DNA of 12,122 bases from Bordetella sp. (GTDB taxonomy: Bacteria; Pseudomonadota; Gammaproteobacteria; Burkholderiales; Burkholderiaceae_B), in the NCBI GenBank assembly GCA_027450125.1, contig DAIDKG010000534.1, forward strand, positions 1 to 12,122, in the 5' to 3' direction. Under the pieces are notes generated by a model, which was given only the letters and a program-made list of their open reading frames with translations, ran no database searches and was not told where the DNA came from. Shown here in pieces: positions 1-7,005 of this stretch. The translations under genes and the position numbers were made by a program. Position 1 is the stretch's first letter; each line of letters starts with the position of its first letter.

Positions 1-249
1 CTGGCCCAGCAGCAGGGTCGAGGCCGGGTTGGTGTTGAGAAAGACGATTTCGAGCGCGGCCACGTCGGGCTGCGTATCGCGGGCGACCTGGCGCAGATTG
101 TCCAGGATCACCTTGAGCCGTTCAGGCAGCGGCAGTTCGGGCGGGACCACGATGGTCCCGCTGGCGACATAGCGCAGCCGCATGCCCTCGGCATCGACGA
201 CGCCGAAACCGGTGCGGCGCAGGCCGGGATCGATGCCGAGCACCCTCAT
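1..249 (-). CDS. ruvC: Holliday junction resolvase RuvC, N-terminal part (gene cut by window edge)
   Basis: This is the first 83 codons of RuvC, the endonuclease that cleaves Holliday junctions symmetrically after RuvAB branch migration. I translated it by hand from the ATG at 249; the frame stays open to the window edge. The start reads [18 protein letters not shown], the family's beta-strand carrying catalytic Asp7. The segment [11 protein letters not shown] holds Glu67, matching the second acidic metal ligand, and STLLLGQ follows as in the family. The two C-terminal acidic residues lie outside the window. It is the last gene seen in the dusB-fis-purH-ruvC run, 46 bp after the purH stop, so cotranscription is likely. 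ruvA and ruvB would be expected further left, but they are not visible. Confidence 0.95.
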   Translation of the reverse strand, partial: MRVLGIDPGLRRTGFGVVDAEGMRLRYVASGTIVVPPELPLPERLKVILDNLRQVARDTQPDVAALEIVFLNTNPASTLLLGQ

Positions 250-295
250 GTGCGCGTCAGGCCGCGGGGCATCGTAGTCCGGCGCCGGCGGGCGT

Positions 296-1885
296 TCAAT
301 GGCGGAAGTGGCGGGTGCCCGTGAGCACCATGGCGATGCCGCGCTCTTCGGCCGCGGCGATCACTTCGTCGTCGCGCACGCTGCCGCCGGGCTGGATCAC
401 GCAGGTCGCGCCCGCGTCCACGATCACGTCCAGGCCGTCGCGGAAGGGGAAGAAGGCGTCGGACGCTGCCGCCGAGCCCTGCAGCGACAGACCCGCGTTG
501 GCGGCCTTGATCGAGGCGATGCGCGCCGAGTCGATGCGGCTCATCTGTCCCGCGCCCACGCCCAGCGTGAGGCCGTTGCCGGCGAAGACGATGGCGTTGG
601 ACTTGACGAACTTGGCCACCTTCCAGGCGAACAGCAGATTGTTCATCTCGTTCTCGGTGGGCTTGCGCGAGGTGACGACCTTGAAGTCCGCGTACGGGGG
701 ATCGTAGAAGTCGGGCGTCTGCACCAGCCAGCCGCCGCCCACGCGCTTGACGTCATAGGGGTTCTGGCCGTCGCCCAGCGGCACGATCAGCACGCGCACG
801 TTCTTCTTGGCGGCCAGCAGCGCCAGCGCGTCGTCGTCGTAGGCGGGCGCCAGCAGCACTTCCATGAACTGCTTGCTCACGGCCTCGGCCGTGGCCAGGT
901 CGACCTTGCGGTTGAAGGCGATGATGCCGCCGAAGGCGGACGTGGGATCGGTCTTGAACGCCTGGCGGTAGGCCGTGTAGGCGTCGGCCGCCACGGCCAC
1001 GCCGCAGGGGTTGGCGTGCTTGATGATGACGCAGGCCGGGAGCTGGAAGCTGCGCACGCATTCCCACGCGGCATCGGCGTCGGCGATGTTGTTGTACGAA
1101 AGCTCCTTGCCCTGCAGCTGCGCGTAGCCGGCCAGCAGACCCACGGGGCGCTGCGGATCGACGTAGAAAGCCGCTGTCTGGTGCGGATTCTCGCCGTAGC
1201 GCAGGGTCTGCTCGCGCTGGATCTGCAAGGTCAGCACACCCGGATATTCGGTGCGTTGGGGGGCTGCGTTCTGCTCGGGCGTCGGGTCTTTCAGGCTGCT
1301 CAGGTAGGCGGCGATGGCCCCGTCATAGGACGCCGTGTGGGCATAGACCTTGCCGGCCAGTTCCAGGCGCAGCGAGTAGGAGGTGCCGTCGTTCTCGTCG
1401 ATCTCGTCCAGCACGCGGGCATAGTCGCAGGGGTCGATCACGACCGTGACGCCGCCCACCTCGGTGCCGTGGTTCTTGGCCGCGGCGCGCAGCATGGCCG
1501 GGCCGCCGATGTCGATGTTCTCGACGGCGTCGGCGAAGGTGCAGTCCGGCTTGATGATGGTTTCGCGGAAGGGATAGAGGTTGACCACCAGCAGGTCTAT
1601 GCGGGCTATGCCGTGCTCGGCGATGGTCTTGAGGTGTTCGTCGCTGTCGCGGCGTGCCAGCAGGCCGCCGTGGATCTTGGGATGCAGCGTCTTGACGCGG
1701 CCGTCCAGGATCTCGGGCGAGCCGGTGTGTTGGGCCACTTCGGTCACGGGCAGGCCGGCCTGGGCCAGCAGCTTGGCGGTGCCGCCGGTGGACAGCAGGC
1801 GCACGCCGCGCAGATGCAGGGCCTGGGCGAATTCGACGATGCCGGTCTTGTCGGAGACCGAGAGGAGGGCGGTTTGGATTTTCAT
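296..1885 (-). CDS. purH: Bifunctional AICAR formyltransferase / IMP cyclohydrolase PurH
   Basis: PurH catalyses the last two steps of de novo IMP synthesis in the cytoplasm: formylation of AICAR with 10-formyl-THF, then ring closure. The chosen ATG at 1885 gives 529 residues, the usual family length, starting [19 protein letters not shown]. The frame is open to 2008, but that extension would run through fis and adds 41 residues unlike PurH. The N-terminal cyclohydrolase (MGS-like) domain, about residues 1-150, shows STGGTAKLL (32-40), [19 protein letters not shown] (56-74) and NLYPF (102-106). The C-terminal formyltransferase domain shows LRYGENPHQ (228-236) and KHANPCG with the catalytic Lys289-His290 pair, then [10 protein letters not shown]. 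The start lies 10 bp after the fis stop, with only a poor Shine-Dalgarno match, so translation may depend on coupling to fis. Confidence 0.97.
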   Translation of the reverse strand: MKIQTALLSVSDKTGIVEFAQALHLRGVRLLSTGGTAKLLAQAGLPVTEVAQHTGSPEILDGRVKTLHPKIHGGLLARRDSDEHLKTIAEHGIARIDLLVVNLYPFRETIIKPDCTFADAVENIDIGGPAMLRAAAKNHGTEVGGVTVVIDPCDYARVLDEIDENDGTSYSLRLELAGKVYAHTASYDGAIAAYLSSLKDPTPEQNAAPQRTEYPGVLTLQIQREQTLRYGENPHQTAAFYVDPQRPVGLLAGYAQLQGKELSYNNIADADAAWECVRSFQLPACVIIKHANPCGVAVAADAYTAYRQAFKTDPTSAFGGIIAFNRKVDLATAEAVSKQFMEVLLAPAYDDDALALLAAKKNVRVLIVPLGDGQNPYDVKRVGGGWLVQTPDFYDPPYADFKVVTSRKPTENEMNNLLFAWKVAKFVKSNAIVFAGNGLTLGVGAGQMSRIDSARIASIKAANAGLSLQGSAAASDAFFPFRDGLDVIVDAGATCVIQPGGSVRDDEVIAAAEERGIAMVLTGTRHFRH

Positions 1886-1895
1886 GGGGGGCTTG

Positions 1896-2135
1896 TCAGG
1901 GCTGCAGGTTGTGCGCCAGCAATTTCTTGCGCAGCGTATTGCGGGTGATGCCGAGCATTTCGGATGCGCGCGACTGGTTGCCGCCGGCGCGCTCCATGGC
2001 GACTTCAAGAACGGGCCGCTCGACGCAGTGCATCACCATGTCCCACATATCGTGGGGGGCGGAGCCGTCGAGGTCTTCGAAGTAGCGCGCCAGGCTGGCG
2101 CGCACGCATTCTTCCAGGGCAGTTTGCTTGCTCAT
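1896..2135 (-). CDS. fis: Fis family DNA-binding nucleoid protein
   Basis: This is a 79-residue Fis-type protein, a dimeric DNA-bending factor that shapes the nucleoid and affects rRNA, recombination and virulence promoters. The C-terminal helix-turn-helix is obvious: [20 protein letters not shown] (residues 51-70), close to the E. coli Fis recognition region. The N-terminal part is shorter than in the 98-residue E. coli protein, so most of the beta-hairpin arm that contacts Hin/Gin invertases is missing. Short forms are, as far as I know, normal in betaproteobacteria. It lies 45 bp after the dusB stop, and the dusB-fis pair is a widely conserved operon. No convincing Shine-Dalgarno precedes the ATG (…CAACCATAACAATG). 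Confidence 0.95.
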   Translation of the reverse strand: MSKQTALEECVRASLARYFEDLDGSAPHDMWDMVMHCVERPVLEVAMERAGGNQSRASEMLGITRNTLRKKLLAHNLQP

Positions 2136-2180
2136 TGTTATGGTTGCAGATCGTTTTTATCGGGTAATGGCCGGCGACTG

Positions 2181-3188
2181 TCAGGCCGCCAGGCGCTGCG
2201 GTTGGCCGCCGTCCTGCGTCAGCTGGTCGAACCATCGCGCCACGGCTTGCGCCTGGCCGGCGGTGCTGTCGATCAGGTTCATGCGCGAGCGGAAGTCTTC
2301 CGCGCCGGGCAAACCCTCGATGTACCAGCCGATATGCTTGCGCGCCGTGCGTACGCCGGTGTGCTCGCCGTAGAAGCGGTAGTGGTCGTCCAGATGTTCC
2401 AGCAGCAGGTCGCGCATCTCGGCATGCGAGGGCGCTGCCAGCTTCTTGCCAGTGCGCAGGTAATGATCGATTTCTCGGAATATCCAGGGCCTGCCCTGGG
2501 CCGCGCGGCCGATCATCACGGCGTCGGCGCCAGTGTAATCCAGGACGGCGCGCGCCTTCTCGGGCGAGTCGACGTCGCCGTTGGCGACCACTGGTATGGC
2601 GAGCGCCGCCTTGACCTCGCGGATGGTGTCGTATTCGGCCTGGCCCGCATAGAGATCGGCGCGGGTGCGTCCATGCAGGGTGAGGGCTGCGATGCCGGCA
2701 TCCTGGGCCATGCGGGCGACGCGCAGCGCGTTCTTGTGCTCGCGGTCCCAGCCGGTGCGCGTCTTGAGCGTGACGGGCACGCCCAGCGGGGCGCAGGCCG
2801 CGACGACGGCATCGAGTATGCGCCGGACCAGGTCTTCCTGGCGCAGCAGGGCCGAGCCGCTGGCGAGGTTGCACACCTTCTTGGCGGGGCAGCCCATGTT
2901 GATGTCGATGATGCGGGCGCCGCGCTGCGCGTTGAAGACGGCGGCCTCGGCCATCATGGCGGGGTCGGCGCCGGCGATCTGCACCGACACGGGGGCGATT
3001 TCGCCATCGTGGTTCAGCCGGCGGGACGTCTTGACGCTGTCCCAGAGCCTGGGGTTGCTGGCAGCCATCTCGGACACCGCATAGCCTGCGCCCAGGCGCT
3101 TGCAGAGCTGCCGGAACGGGCGATCGGTGACGCCGGCCATGGGGGCGACCAGCACGTTGTTCGGAAGGGTCCAGGGGCCGATTTGCAT
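2181..3188 (-). CDS. dusB: tRNA-dihydrouridine synthase DusB
   Basis: This is a 335-residue FMN- and NADPH-dependent enzyme that reduces uridine to dihydrouridine in the tRNA D-loop. The start MQIGPWTLPNNVLVAPMAG fits the family N-terminus. FMN-barrel signatures follow in order: APMAGVTDRPFR (15-26), DINMGCPAKKVCN with the catalytic Cys100, LKTRTGWD, LTLHGRTRADLYAG, and VVANGDVDSP followed by GADAVMIGRAAQGRPW in the phosphate-binding region. The longer open frame extending to 3752 overlaps the neighbouring transporter gene and is not coding. Being followed directly by fis makes DusB, rather than DusA or DusC, the best assignment. No Shine-Dalgarno is visible before the ATG; a possible -10 box lies only 10 bp upstream. 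Confidence 0.96.
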   Translation of the reverse strand: MQIGPWTLPNNVLVAPMAGVTDRPFRQLCKRLGAGYAVSEMAASNPRLWDSVKTSRRLNHDGEIAPVSVQIAGADPAMMAEAAVFNAQRGARIIDINMGCPAKKVCNLASGSALLRQEDLVRRILDAVVAACAPLGVPVTLKTRTGWDREHKNALRVARMAQDAGIAALTLHGRTRADLYAGQAEYDTIREVKAALAIPVVANGDVDSPEKARAVLDYTGADAVMIGRAAQGRPWIFREIDHYLRTGKKLAAPSHAEMRDLLLEHLDDHYRFYGEHTGVRTARKHIGWYIEGLPGAEDFRSRMNLIDSTAGQAQAVARWFDQLTQDGGQPQRLAA

Positions 3189-3198
3189 GATTGCGCAG

Positions 3199-3204
3199 AT
3201 TTTA
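3199..3204 (-). promoter_or_regulatory. possible -10 element of the dusB-fis operon
   Basis: On the minus strand the sequence TAAAAT (5 of 6 matches to TATAAT) lies 10 bp before the dusB ATG. A transcript from it would start only a few bases before the start codon, giving a near-leaderless message. I found no good -35 hexamer at 16-18 bp, so this is a weak call. Confidence 0.25.
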
Positions 3205-3272
3205 ACCAAGTCGGAGAAAAGAGCTTGCCTGCCTGCGCATGTCGTTCGAGTCCTAGAACCCGAACGCAGCGA

Positions 3273-3295
3273 ACCGGCCTTTCGTGCGGGCCGGC
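3273..3295 (-). terminator. hairpin after the CaCA transporter gene, possible weak terminator
   Basis: A 7-bp GC-rich stem (3273-3279 with 3289-3295, including one G-U pair) with a 9-base loop sits 15 bp downstream of the transporter stop and before dusB. No U-tract follows on the minus strand, so termination is uncertain. Read-through from the riboswitch-controlled transcript into dusB cannot be excluded. Confidence 0.25.
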
Positions 3296-3310
3296 GCACA
3301 CCCCGGGGAT

Positions 3311-4312
3311 TCAGCCGCCGAAATACCATGCCAGCCAGGCGGCGAAGGACAGGTAGAAGCCGCCCGCGCAGGCCAGCGTGACCGCCGTGATTTGCGCTCG
3401 GCGCAAACGCAGCCACAGCAGGACGATGGTCGCCAGCGTCACCAGGCCCGCCACCAGCAGCGGCGTGTCGAACAGCCAGGGCGTCATGAAAATGCCCAGT
3501 GCGCTGGGAATCGTCGCCTGTATCATCATGGCGCCCGAAATATTGGCCAGGGCCAGGCGCGCCTTGCCCTGGCGCACCCAGATCAGCGCATTCAGTATTT
3601 CCGGCAATTCGGTGGCCACCGGGGCCAGCAGCATGGCCGCCACGTGCGGCGACATGCCCATGAACACGCCCAGTTCGCCGATCTGGTCCACGAACACGCG
3701 CGAGGCTGCGGCGATCACCGCCAGAGCCAGCAGCGTCTGGCCGCCTGCCCATAGCAGGCCGGGATTGTGCGCGCGAGGGCGCAGCTTGAGCGGTTCGAGG
3801 TCCGCGTGGTCGATGCCCTCGTCGTCCCGGGCCAGTTCGCGCTTGACGTAGACTGCATACACGGTCAGGAACAGGATGCCCAGCCAGGGCTTGTACGCGA
3901 AGGCCAGCAGGCCCAGTCCCAGCTTGGCGACGAACACCGCCATGAACCAGGCCTGGTCGCGCGCCAGGCGCCGCTGGACTTTCTCATCGATCCGTGGCGC
4001 CGCACCGTTGCGGATCGTCGCCAGCAGCATCAGTCCGACCACGGCGTAGGCCACCGTGGACAACACCAGCGGACCGCCCATGGCCGCTCCCACACCGATG
4101 TCCTTTTGCGCGGGCGTGCGGCCGAACATCACCGCCATGAAGGTCACCACGCTCTCCGGCAGGGCCGTGCCGAATGCGGCCAGCACCGTGCCGGTGGCCG
4201 TCGCGCTCATCGAGAACCGATGGCCGACCCATTCGACGCCGTTGACGAAATACTCGCAGGCCAGATAGATCAGGGCCGCGGACAGCAGAAAGAGGAACAG
4301 GGCGAGCAGCAT
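3311..4312 (-). CDS. CaCA-family cation antiporter, predicted Mn2+ exporter under riboswitch control
   Basis: This is a 333-residue polytopic inner-membrane protein with the two inverted alpha-repeats of the calcium/cation antiporter (YrbG/NCX-like) superfamily. Repeat 1 has AAFGTALPESVVTFMA with acidic Glu53. Repeat 2 has APVATELPEILNALIW with Glu238. A charged cytoplasmic loop (about residues 105-120 and 158-182) separates the halves, as expected. The second part of each repeat departs from the canonical G-N…G-S-N-x-F pattern: repeat 1 reads GVGAAMGGPLV and repeat 2 reads LANISGAMMIQ. The Ca2+-coordinating Asn/Asp position is thus Ala76 in repeat 1 and Asn257 in repeat 2, which suggests altered ion selectivity. 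The gene follows a yybP-ykoY riboswitch, which points to Mn2+ export. Family assignment is firm; the substrate is inference. The ATG at 4312 lacks a clear Shine-Dalgarno. Confidence 0.9.
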   Translation of the reverse strand: MLLALFLFLLSAALIYLACEYFVNGVEWVGHRFSMSATATGTVLAAFGTALPESVVTFMAVMFGRTPAQKDIGVGAAMGGPLVLSTVAYAVVGLMLLATIRNGAAPRIDEKVQRRLARDQAWFMAVFVAKLGLGLLAFAYKPWLGILFLTVYAVYVKRELARDDEGIDHADLEPLKLRPRAHNPGLLWAGGQTLLALAVIAAASRVFVDQIGELGVFMGMSPHVAAMLLAPVATELPEILNALIWVRQGKARLALANISGAMMIQATIPSALGIFMTPWLFDTPLLVAGLVTLATIVLLWLRLRRAQITAVTLACAGGFYLSFAAWLAWYFGG

Positions 4313-4323
4313 GGGAAAAGGCG

Positions 4324-4368
4324 GCCGGGCAAGCGAACACGATGGCGCAACGGCGCGGCTCGCCCGGC
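4324..4368 (-). promoter_or_regulatory. stem-loop just before the transporter start, likely part of the riboswitch expression platform
   Basis: In the minus-strand RNA, GCCGGGCGAGC (4358-4368) pairs with GCUUGCCCGGC (4324-4334), giving an 11-bp GC-rich stem with one G-U pair and a 23-base loop. It is followed by CGCCUUUUCCC and then the start codon. The short U-run could let it act as an attenuator, or the stem could hinder ribosome binding. Which applies cannot be decided from sequence alone. Confidence 0.5.
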
Positions 4369-4426
4369 AAGGGTGAACGCGTCGTGGCCAAAGGTCTCGC
4401 CGGGCGGCGGACGCCGGATACTAAGG

Positions 4427-4541
4427 CGCCGCAGGCTGCCTGCGCCATGGGATAGCCGCGATGCGGTATCGCCAAGTGTGTTGACGCAGGCTCCCGGGTG
4501 AATGCTTCACCGGGATGGCTACTCCCCAATGACGGAGGTGC
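4427..4541 (-). ncRNA. yybP-ykoY manganese riboswitch (aptamer and adjoining switch hairpin)
   Basis: The minus-strand leader of the transporter gene contains the hallmark UUGGGGAGUAGCC (core complementary to 4519-4527) and, 3' of a hairpin, GCGUCAACACACUUGG, which resembles the conserved GUCAACAUACU segment of proteobacterial yybP-ykoY RNAs. Supporting helices: CCCGGUGAA/UUCACCCGGG (4493-4514, one bulge); a closing helix GCCUGCG/CGCAGGC (4485-4491 with 4438-4444); and an inner hairpin GAUACCGC/GCGGCUAUC (4451-4470, one bulge). CGCAGG can instead pair with a second CCUGCG just downstream (4430-4444), a plausible switching hairpin. The family binds Mn2+ and usually turns on exporters such as MntP or Alx. 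Recognised by motif and pairing, not by a covariance search. Confidence 0.85.
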
Positions 4542-4547
4542 GGGCGC

Positions 4548-4575
4548 ATTGTAGCAGCCGACCCTGGCGAGTAAA
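4548..4575 (-). promoter_or_regulatory. promoter of the riboswitch-transporter transcript
   Basis: On the minus strand TTTACT (4570-4575, 4 of 6 to TTGACA) and TACAAT (4548-4553, 5 of 6 to TATAAT) are separated by 16 bp, and the -10 box is preceded by TGC, an extended -10. Transcription would begin near 4540, directly at the 5' end of the riboswitch. It overlaps the region just upstream of the divergent pepP start. Confidence 0.65.
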
Positions 4576-4583
4576 GTAGCCGC

Positions 4584-5930
4584 ATGAGCCTGCCCGCTAC
4601 CGATATCGCCCCTTTCCGTGAACGCCGCCGCCGGCTTCTTGCGCACATGCGCGCCCAGGGCGGCGGCATCGCGGTCCTGCCCACCGCGCCCGAGACGGCG
4701 CGCAATCGCGACACCGAATATCCCTACCGCCACGACAGCGATTTCTACTATCTGAGTGGCTTCATCGAGCCCGAGGCATGGCTGGTGCTGATCGCGGGTG
4801 CCGACGATCACGCGCTGCTGTTCTGCCGTCCGCGCGATCCCGGGATGGAGACCTGGACAGGCTACCGCGTCGGGCCCGAGGCAGCGGCTGAACGCTTCGG
4901 CCTGGACGAGGCCTACAGCATCGAGGAGCTCGACGACATCCTGCCCGAGTTGCTGCTCGACCAACCCGCGCTGTACGCGCCTTTCGGCCGCGGCGACGTC
5001 GTGGACGGGCCGTTGCGGGCCTGGCTGCAGGCCGCTCGCGGCCAGTCCCGGCAGGGCCGCCGCCCGCCACAGCGCATGCAGGACCTCTCGCCCATCGTGG
5101 CCGAGATGCGCCTGGTCAAGGATGCCGCCGAAATTGCCGCCATGCGCCGCGCCGCGCGCATTTCGGCGGGCGCCCATGCCCGCGCCATGCGCGCCGTGCG
5201 CCCCGGCATGCGCGAATACGAGCTGGAGGCCGAGCTGCTCTACGAATTCCGCCGCCACGGCGCCCAGGCGCCGGCCTATACCAGCATCGTCGCGGGCGGC
5301 GCCAATGCCTGCATCCTGCACTATCCGGCCGGCGACGCAGAATTGCGCGACGGCGACCTGGTGCTGATCGATGCCGCCTGCGAGCTTGACAGCTACGCCG
5401 CCGACATCACCCGCACCTTCCCCGTGAACGGCCGCTACAGCGGGCCGCAGCGCGCGCTTTACGACCTGACCATGGCGGCCCAGCAGGCCGCCGCCGACGC
5501 GATTCGTCCCGGCCAGCCGTGCAACGCCGGCCACCAGGCCGCCCTGCGCGTGCTGGCGCAGGGCATGCTCGACGAAAAGCTGCTCAAGGGCACGCTGGAC
5601 GGCGTGCTGGAGTCAGGCGCCTACAGCCGCTTCTACATGCACCAGACCGGCCATTGGCTGGGGCTGGACGTGCATGACGTGGGCGATTACCGCGATCCGG
5701 CCGCGCCTCATGCCGATGGCGACCGCCCGTGGCGCTCGCTCGCTCCCGGCATGATGCTCACCATCGAGCCGGGCATCTACGTCACCGCGGCAGATGACGT
5801 GCCGTCGCAGTTCTGGAACATCGGCATACGCACCGAGGACGATGCGTTGATCACCGAGACCGGTTGCGAGCTCATCACGCGCGGCGTGCCGGTGGACCCC
5901 CGCGAGATCGAAGCCCTGATGCGGGAGTGA
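4584..5930 (+). CDS. pepP: Xaa-Pro aminopeptidase PepP (aminopeptidase P, M24 family)
   Basis: This is a 448-residue cytoplasmic metallopeptidase that removes N-terminal residues preceding proline. The N-terminal creatinase-like domain (about 1-175) shows NRDTEYPYRHDSDFYYLSGF, typical of the PepP/AMP_N group. The C-terminal pita-bread domain supplies the five metal ligands: Asp263 (VLIDAACELD), Asp274 (YAADITRTF), His357 (TGHWLGLDVHDVG), Glu395 (IEPGIYV) and Glu418 (IRTEDDALIT). Length and ligand order match E. coli PepP. The ATG at 4584 has only a weak GAG upstream as ribosome site. It is divergent from the riboswitch-transporter unit. It ends 4 bp from the stop of a convergent deacetylase gene that separates it from ubiH, its usual neighbour. 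Confidence 0.96.
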   Translation: MSLPATDIAPFRERRRRLLAHMRAQGGGIAVLPTAPETARNRDTEYPYRHDSDFYYLSGFIEPEAWLVLIAGADDHALLFCRPRDPGMETWTGYRVGPEAAAERFGLDEAYSIEELDDILPELLLDQPALYAPFGRGDVVDGPLRAWLQAARGQSRQGRRPPQRMQDLSPIVAEMRLVKDAAEIAAMRRAARISAGAHARAMRAVRPGMREYELEAELLYEFRRHGAQAPAYTSIVAGGANACILHYPAGDAELRDGDLVLIDAACELDSYAADITRTFPVNGRYSGPQRALYDLTMAAQQAAADAIRPGQPCNAGHQAALRVLAQGMLDEKLLKGTLDGVLESGAYSRFYMHQTGHWLGLDVHDVGDYRDPAAPHADGDRPWRSLAPGMMLTIEPGIYVTAADDVPSQFWNIGIRTEDDALITETGCELITRGVPVDPREIEALMRE

Positions 5931-5934
5931 GAGC

Positions 5935-6840
5935 TCATTCCGGCCGCAGCACGTCGGCCGGCGCGAAGGCGCGAGCGTCCAGGCTGCCAGCCGGCATCGC
6001 CGCCCGCAGCGTCGTCCAGCGCAGGCCGGCTTGCTGCGCAGCCTGCAGGACGACCGGCAGCACATCCAGCACCATGGGCCTGCCGTCGGCGTCCCGTCCC
6101 GCGTTGCCGTCGTGCAGCAGCAGGATGTCGCGCGAGCCCATTCCTGCCGTCAGGCGCCGGGCGACCTGGCGTGCGTCGCGGGCGCAGGTATCGAAGCCGC
6201 GCCGCGTCCAGCTGGCAAGGTGCAGGCCCAGCGCGCACAGCACGGGCTCGAGAAAGGGGTTTCGCAGGCCGGCGGGCGCGCGAAAGAACAATGGGCGCGT
6301 GCCGCTCAGTTCGGTCAGCGTCTGCTGCGCGGCTTCGATCTCGCGCCGCAGCGAGCGCGGTCCCTGCAGCGAGAAAAGCGGGCGATGGCAATGGCTGTGG
6401 TTCTCGATCGCATGGCCGCGCGCTGCGATGGCCTCGACCCAGTGCGGGTGCTTTCGCGCCGCCTCGCCGATGCAAAAGAACGTGGCGCGCACGCCATGGC
6501 GCTCGAGCAGGTCCAGCACGCGCGGGGTGACCTCGGGATCGGGGCCGTCGTCGATGGTGAGCGTGATCTGGTCGCCGGCGCTCGCCGGCAGCCGCGTCAG
6601 ATTGGGCCCGAGCAGAGTGCTGCGCGGCCAGAGGCCGCAGCCCACGACCGCTGCATGCGACGCCAACGCGCCGGCCGCCGCCCACGGCCACGCCGCAAGA
6701 TGGGCTGCGATCGCCGCTGCGGCGCCGGCATGCATGGCCGCGGCGCCCGCAACCAGAGGGGCGGGCCGCCAGCGGCGCGCAGCGCTCGTAATGCCTGCTT
6801 CGGCCTGAAGCAGAGGGGCGTCGGGTACAAGGGAGGTCAT
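5935..6840 (-). CDS. membrane-anchored polysaccharide deacetylase (NodB-type)
   Basis: This is a 301-residue protein with two hydrophobic N-terminal stretches (about 28-47 and 50-70), then a NodB/PF01522 deacetylase domain. Motifs in order: TIDDGPDP (95-102, catalytic Asp97 and metal Asp98), HSHCH (148-152, metal histidines), FFRAPAG (185-191), RGFDT (214-218) and LLLHDG (240-245, with the late His). All metal-binding residues look intact, so it should be an active zinc-type N- or O-deacetylase of an envelope glycan, with the catalytic part probably periplasmic; the exact substrate is not visible. I chose the ATG at 6840. The frame stays open to 8073 only because it runs antisense through ubiH. 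The Shine-Dalgarno is poor. Its stop lies 4 bp from that of convergent pepP. Confidence 0.88.
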   Translation of the reverse strand: MTSLVPDAPLLQAEAGITSAARRWRPAPLVAGAAAMHAGAAAAIAAHLAAWPWAAAGALASHAAVVGCGLWPRSTLLGPNLTRLPASAGDQITLTIDDGPDPEVTPRVLDLLERHGVRATFFCIGEAARKHPHWVEAIAARGHAIENHSHCHRPLFSLQGPRSLRREIEAAQQTLTELSGTRPLFFRAPAGLRNPFLEPVLCALGLHLASWTRRGFDTCARDARQVARRLTAGMGSRDILLLHDGNAGRDADGRPMVLDVLPVVLQAAQQAGLRWTTLRAAMPAGSLDARAFAPADVLRPE

Positions 6841-6939
6841 GTCGGACTCGGGAGGGCGCCTGCCTGGGCAAGCGCCGGATGCGCCAGGCGCAAGCTTAGC
6901 CAAAGTCGGGCGCCAGCGCGCAGCAGGCGGCTTGCAACT

Positions 6940-6968
6940 TTGAAACTGCAGCCAAAATGTTGTATCCG
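6940..6968 (+). promoter_or_regulatory. weak candidate promoter for ubiH
   Basis: TTGAAA (6940-6945, 5 of 6 to TTGACA) is followed after 17 bp by TATCCG (6963-6968, only 3 of 6 to TATAAT), about 37 bp before the ubiH ATG. ubiH needs its own promoter because the gene before it is on the other strand. The -10 match is poor, so the call is weak. Confidence 0.25.
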
Positions 6969-7005
6969 TGTCGAACCCGCTCGGCCAGACCGATAAAATC
7001 TCACC

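Noticed and set aside
299..1948. Plus-strand open frame of 549 codons opposite purH
   Set aside because: It is antisense to a certain PurH gene, is rich in Ala, Gly, Val, His and Gln as expected from reading high-GC third positions backwards, and shows no family motif.
1581..3356. Plus-strand open frame of 591 codons across fis and dusB
   Set aside because: It crosses two confidently identified minus-strand genes and their gap, and its composition is typical of a GC-rich shadow frame.
4481..4509. TTGACG at 4481-4486 as a -35 box for pepP
   Set aside because: There is no acceptable -10 box at 16-18 bp, and the sequence is explained by the conserved GUCAAC segment of the riboswitch on the other strand.
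3984..5534. Minus-strand open frame of 516 codons opposite pepP and overlapping the riboswitch
   Set aside because: It is antisense to pepP, passes out of frame through the transporter gene, and the overlapped leader is better explained as structured RNA.
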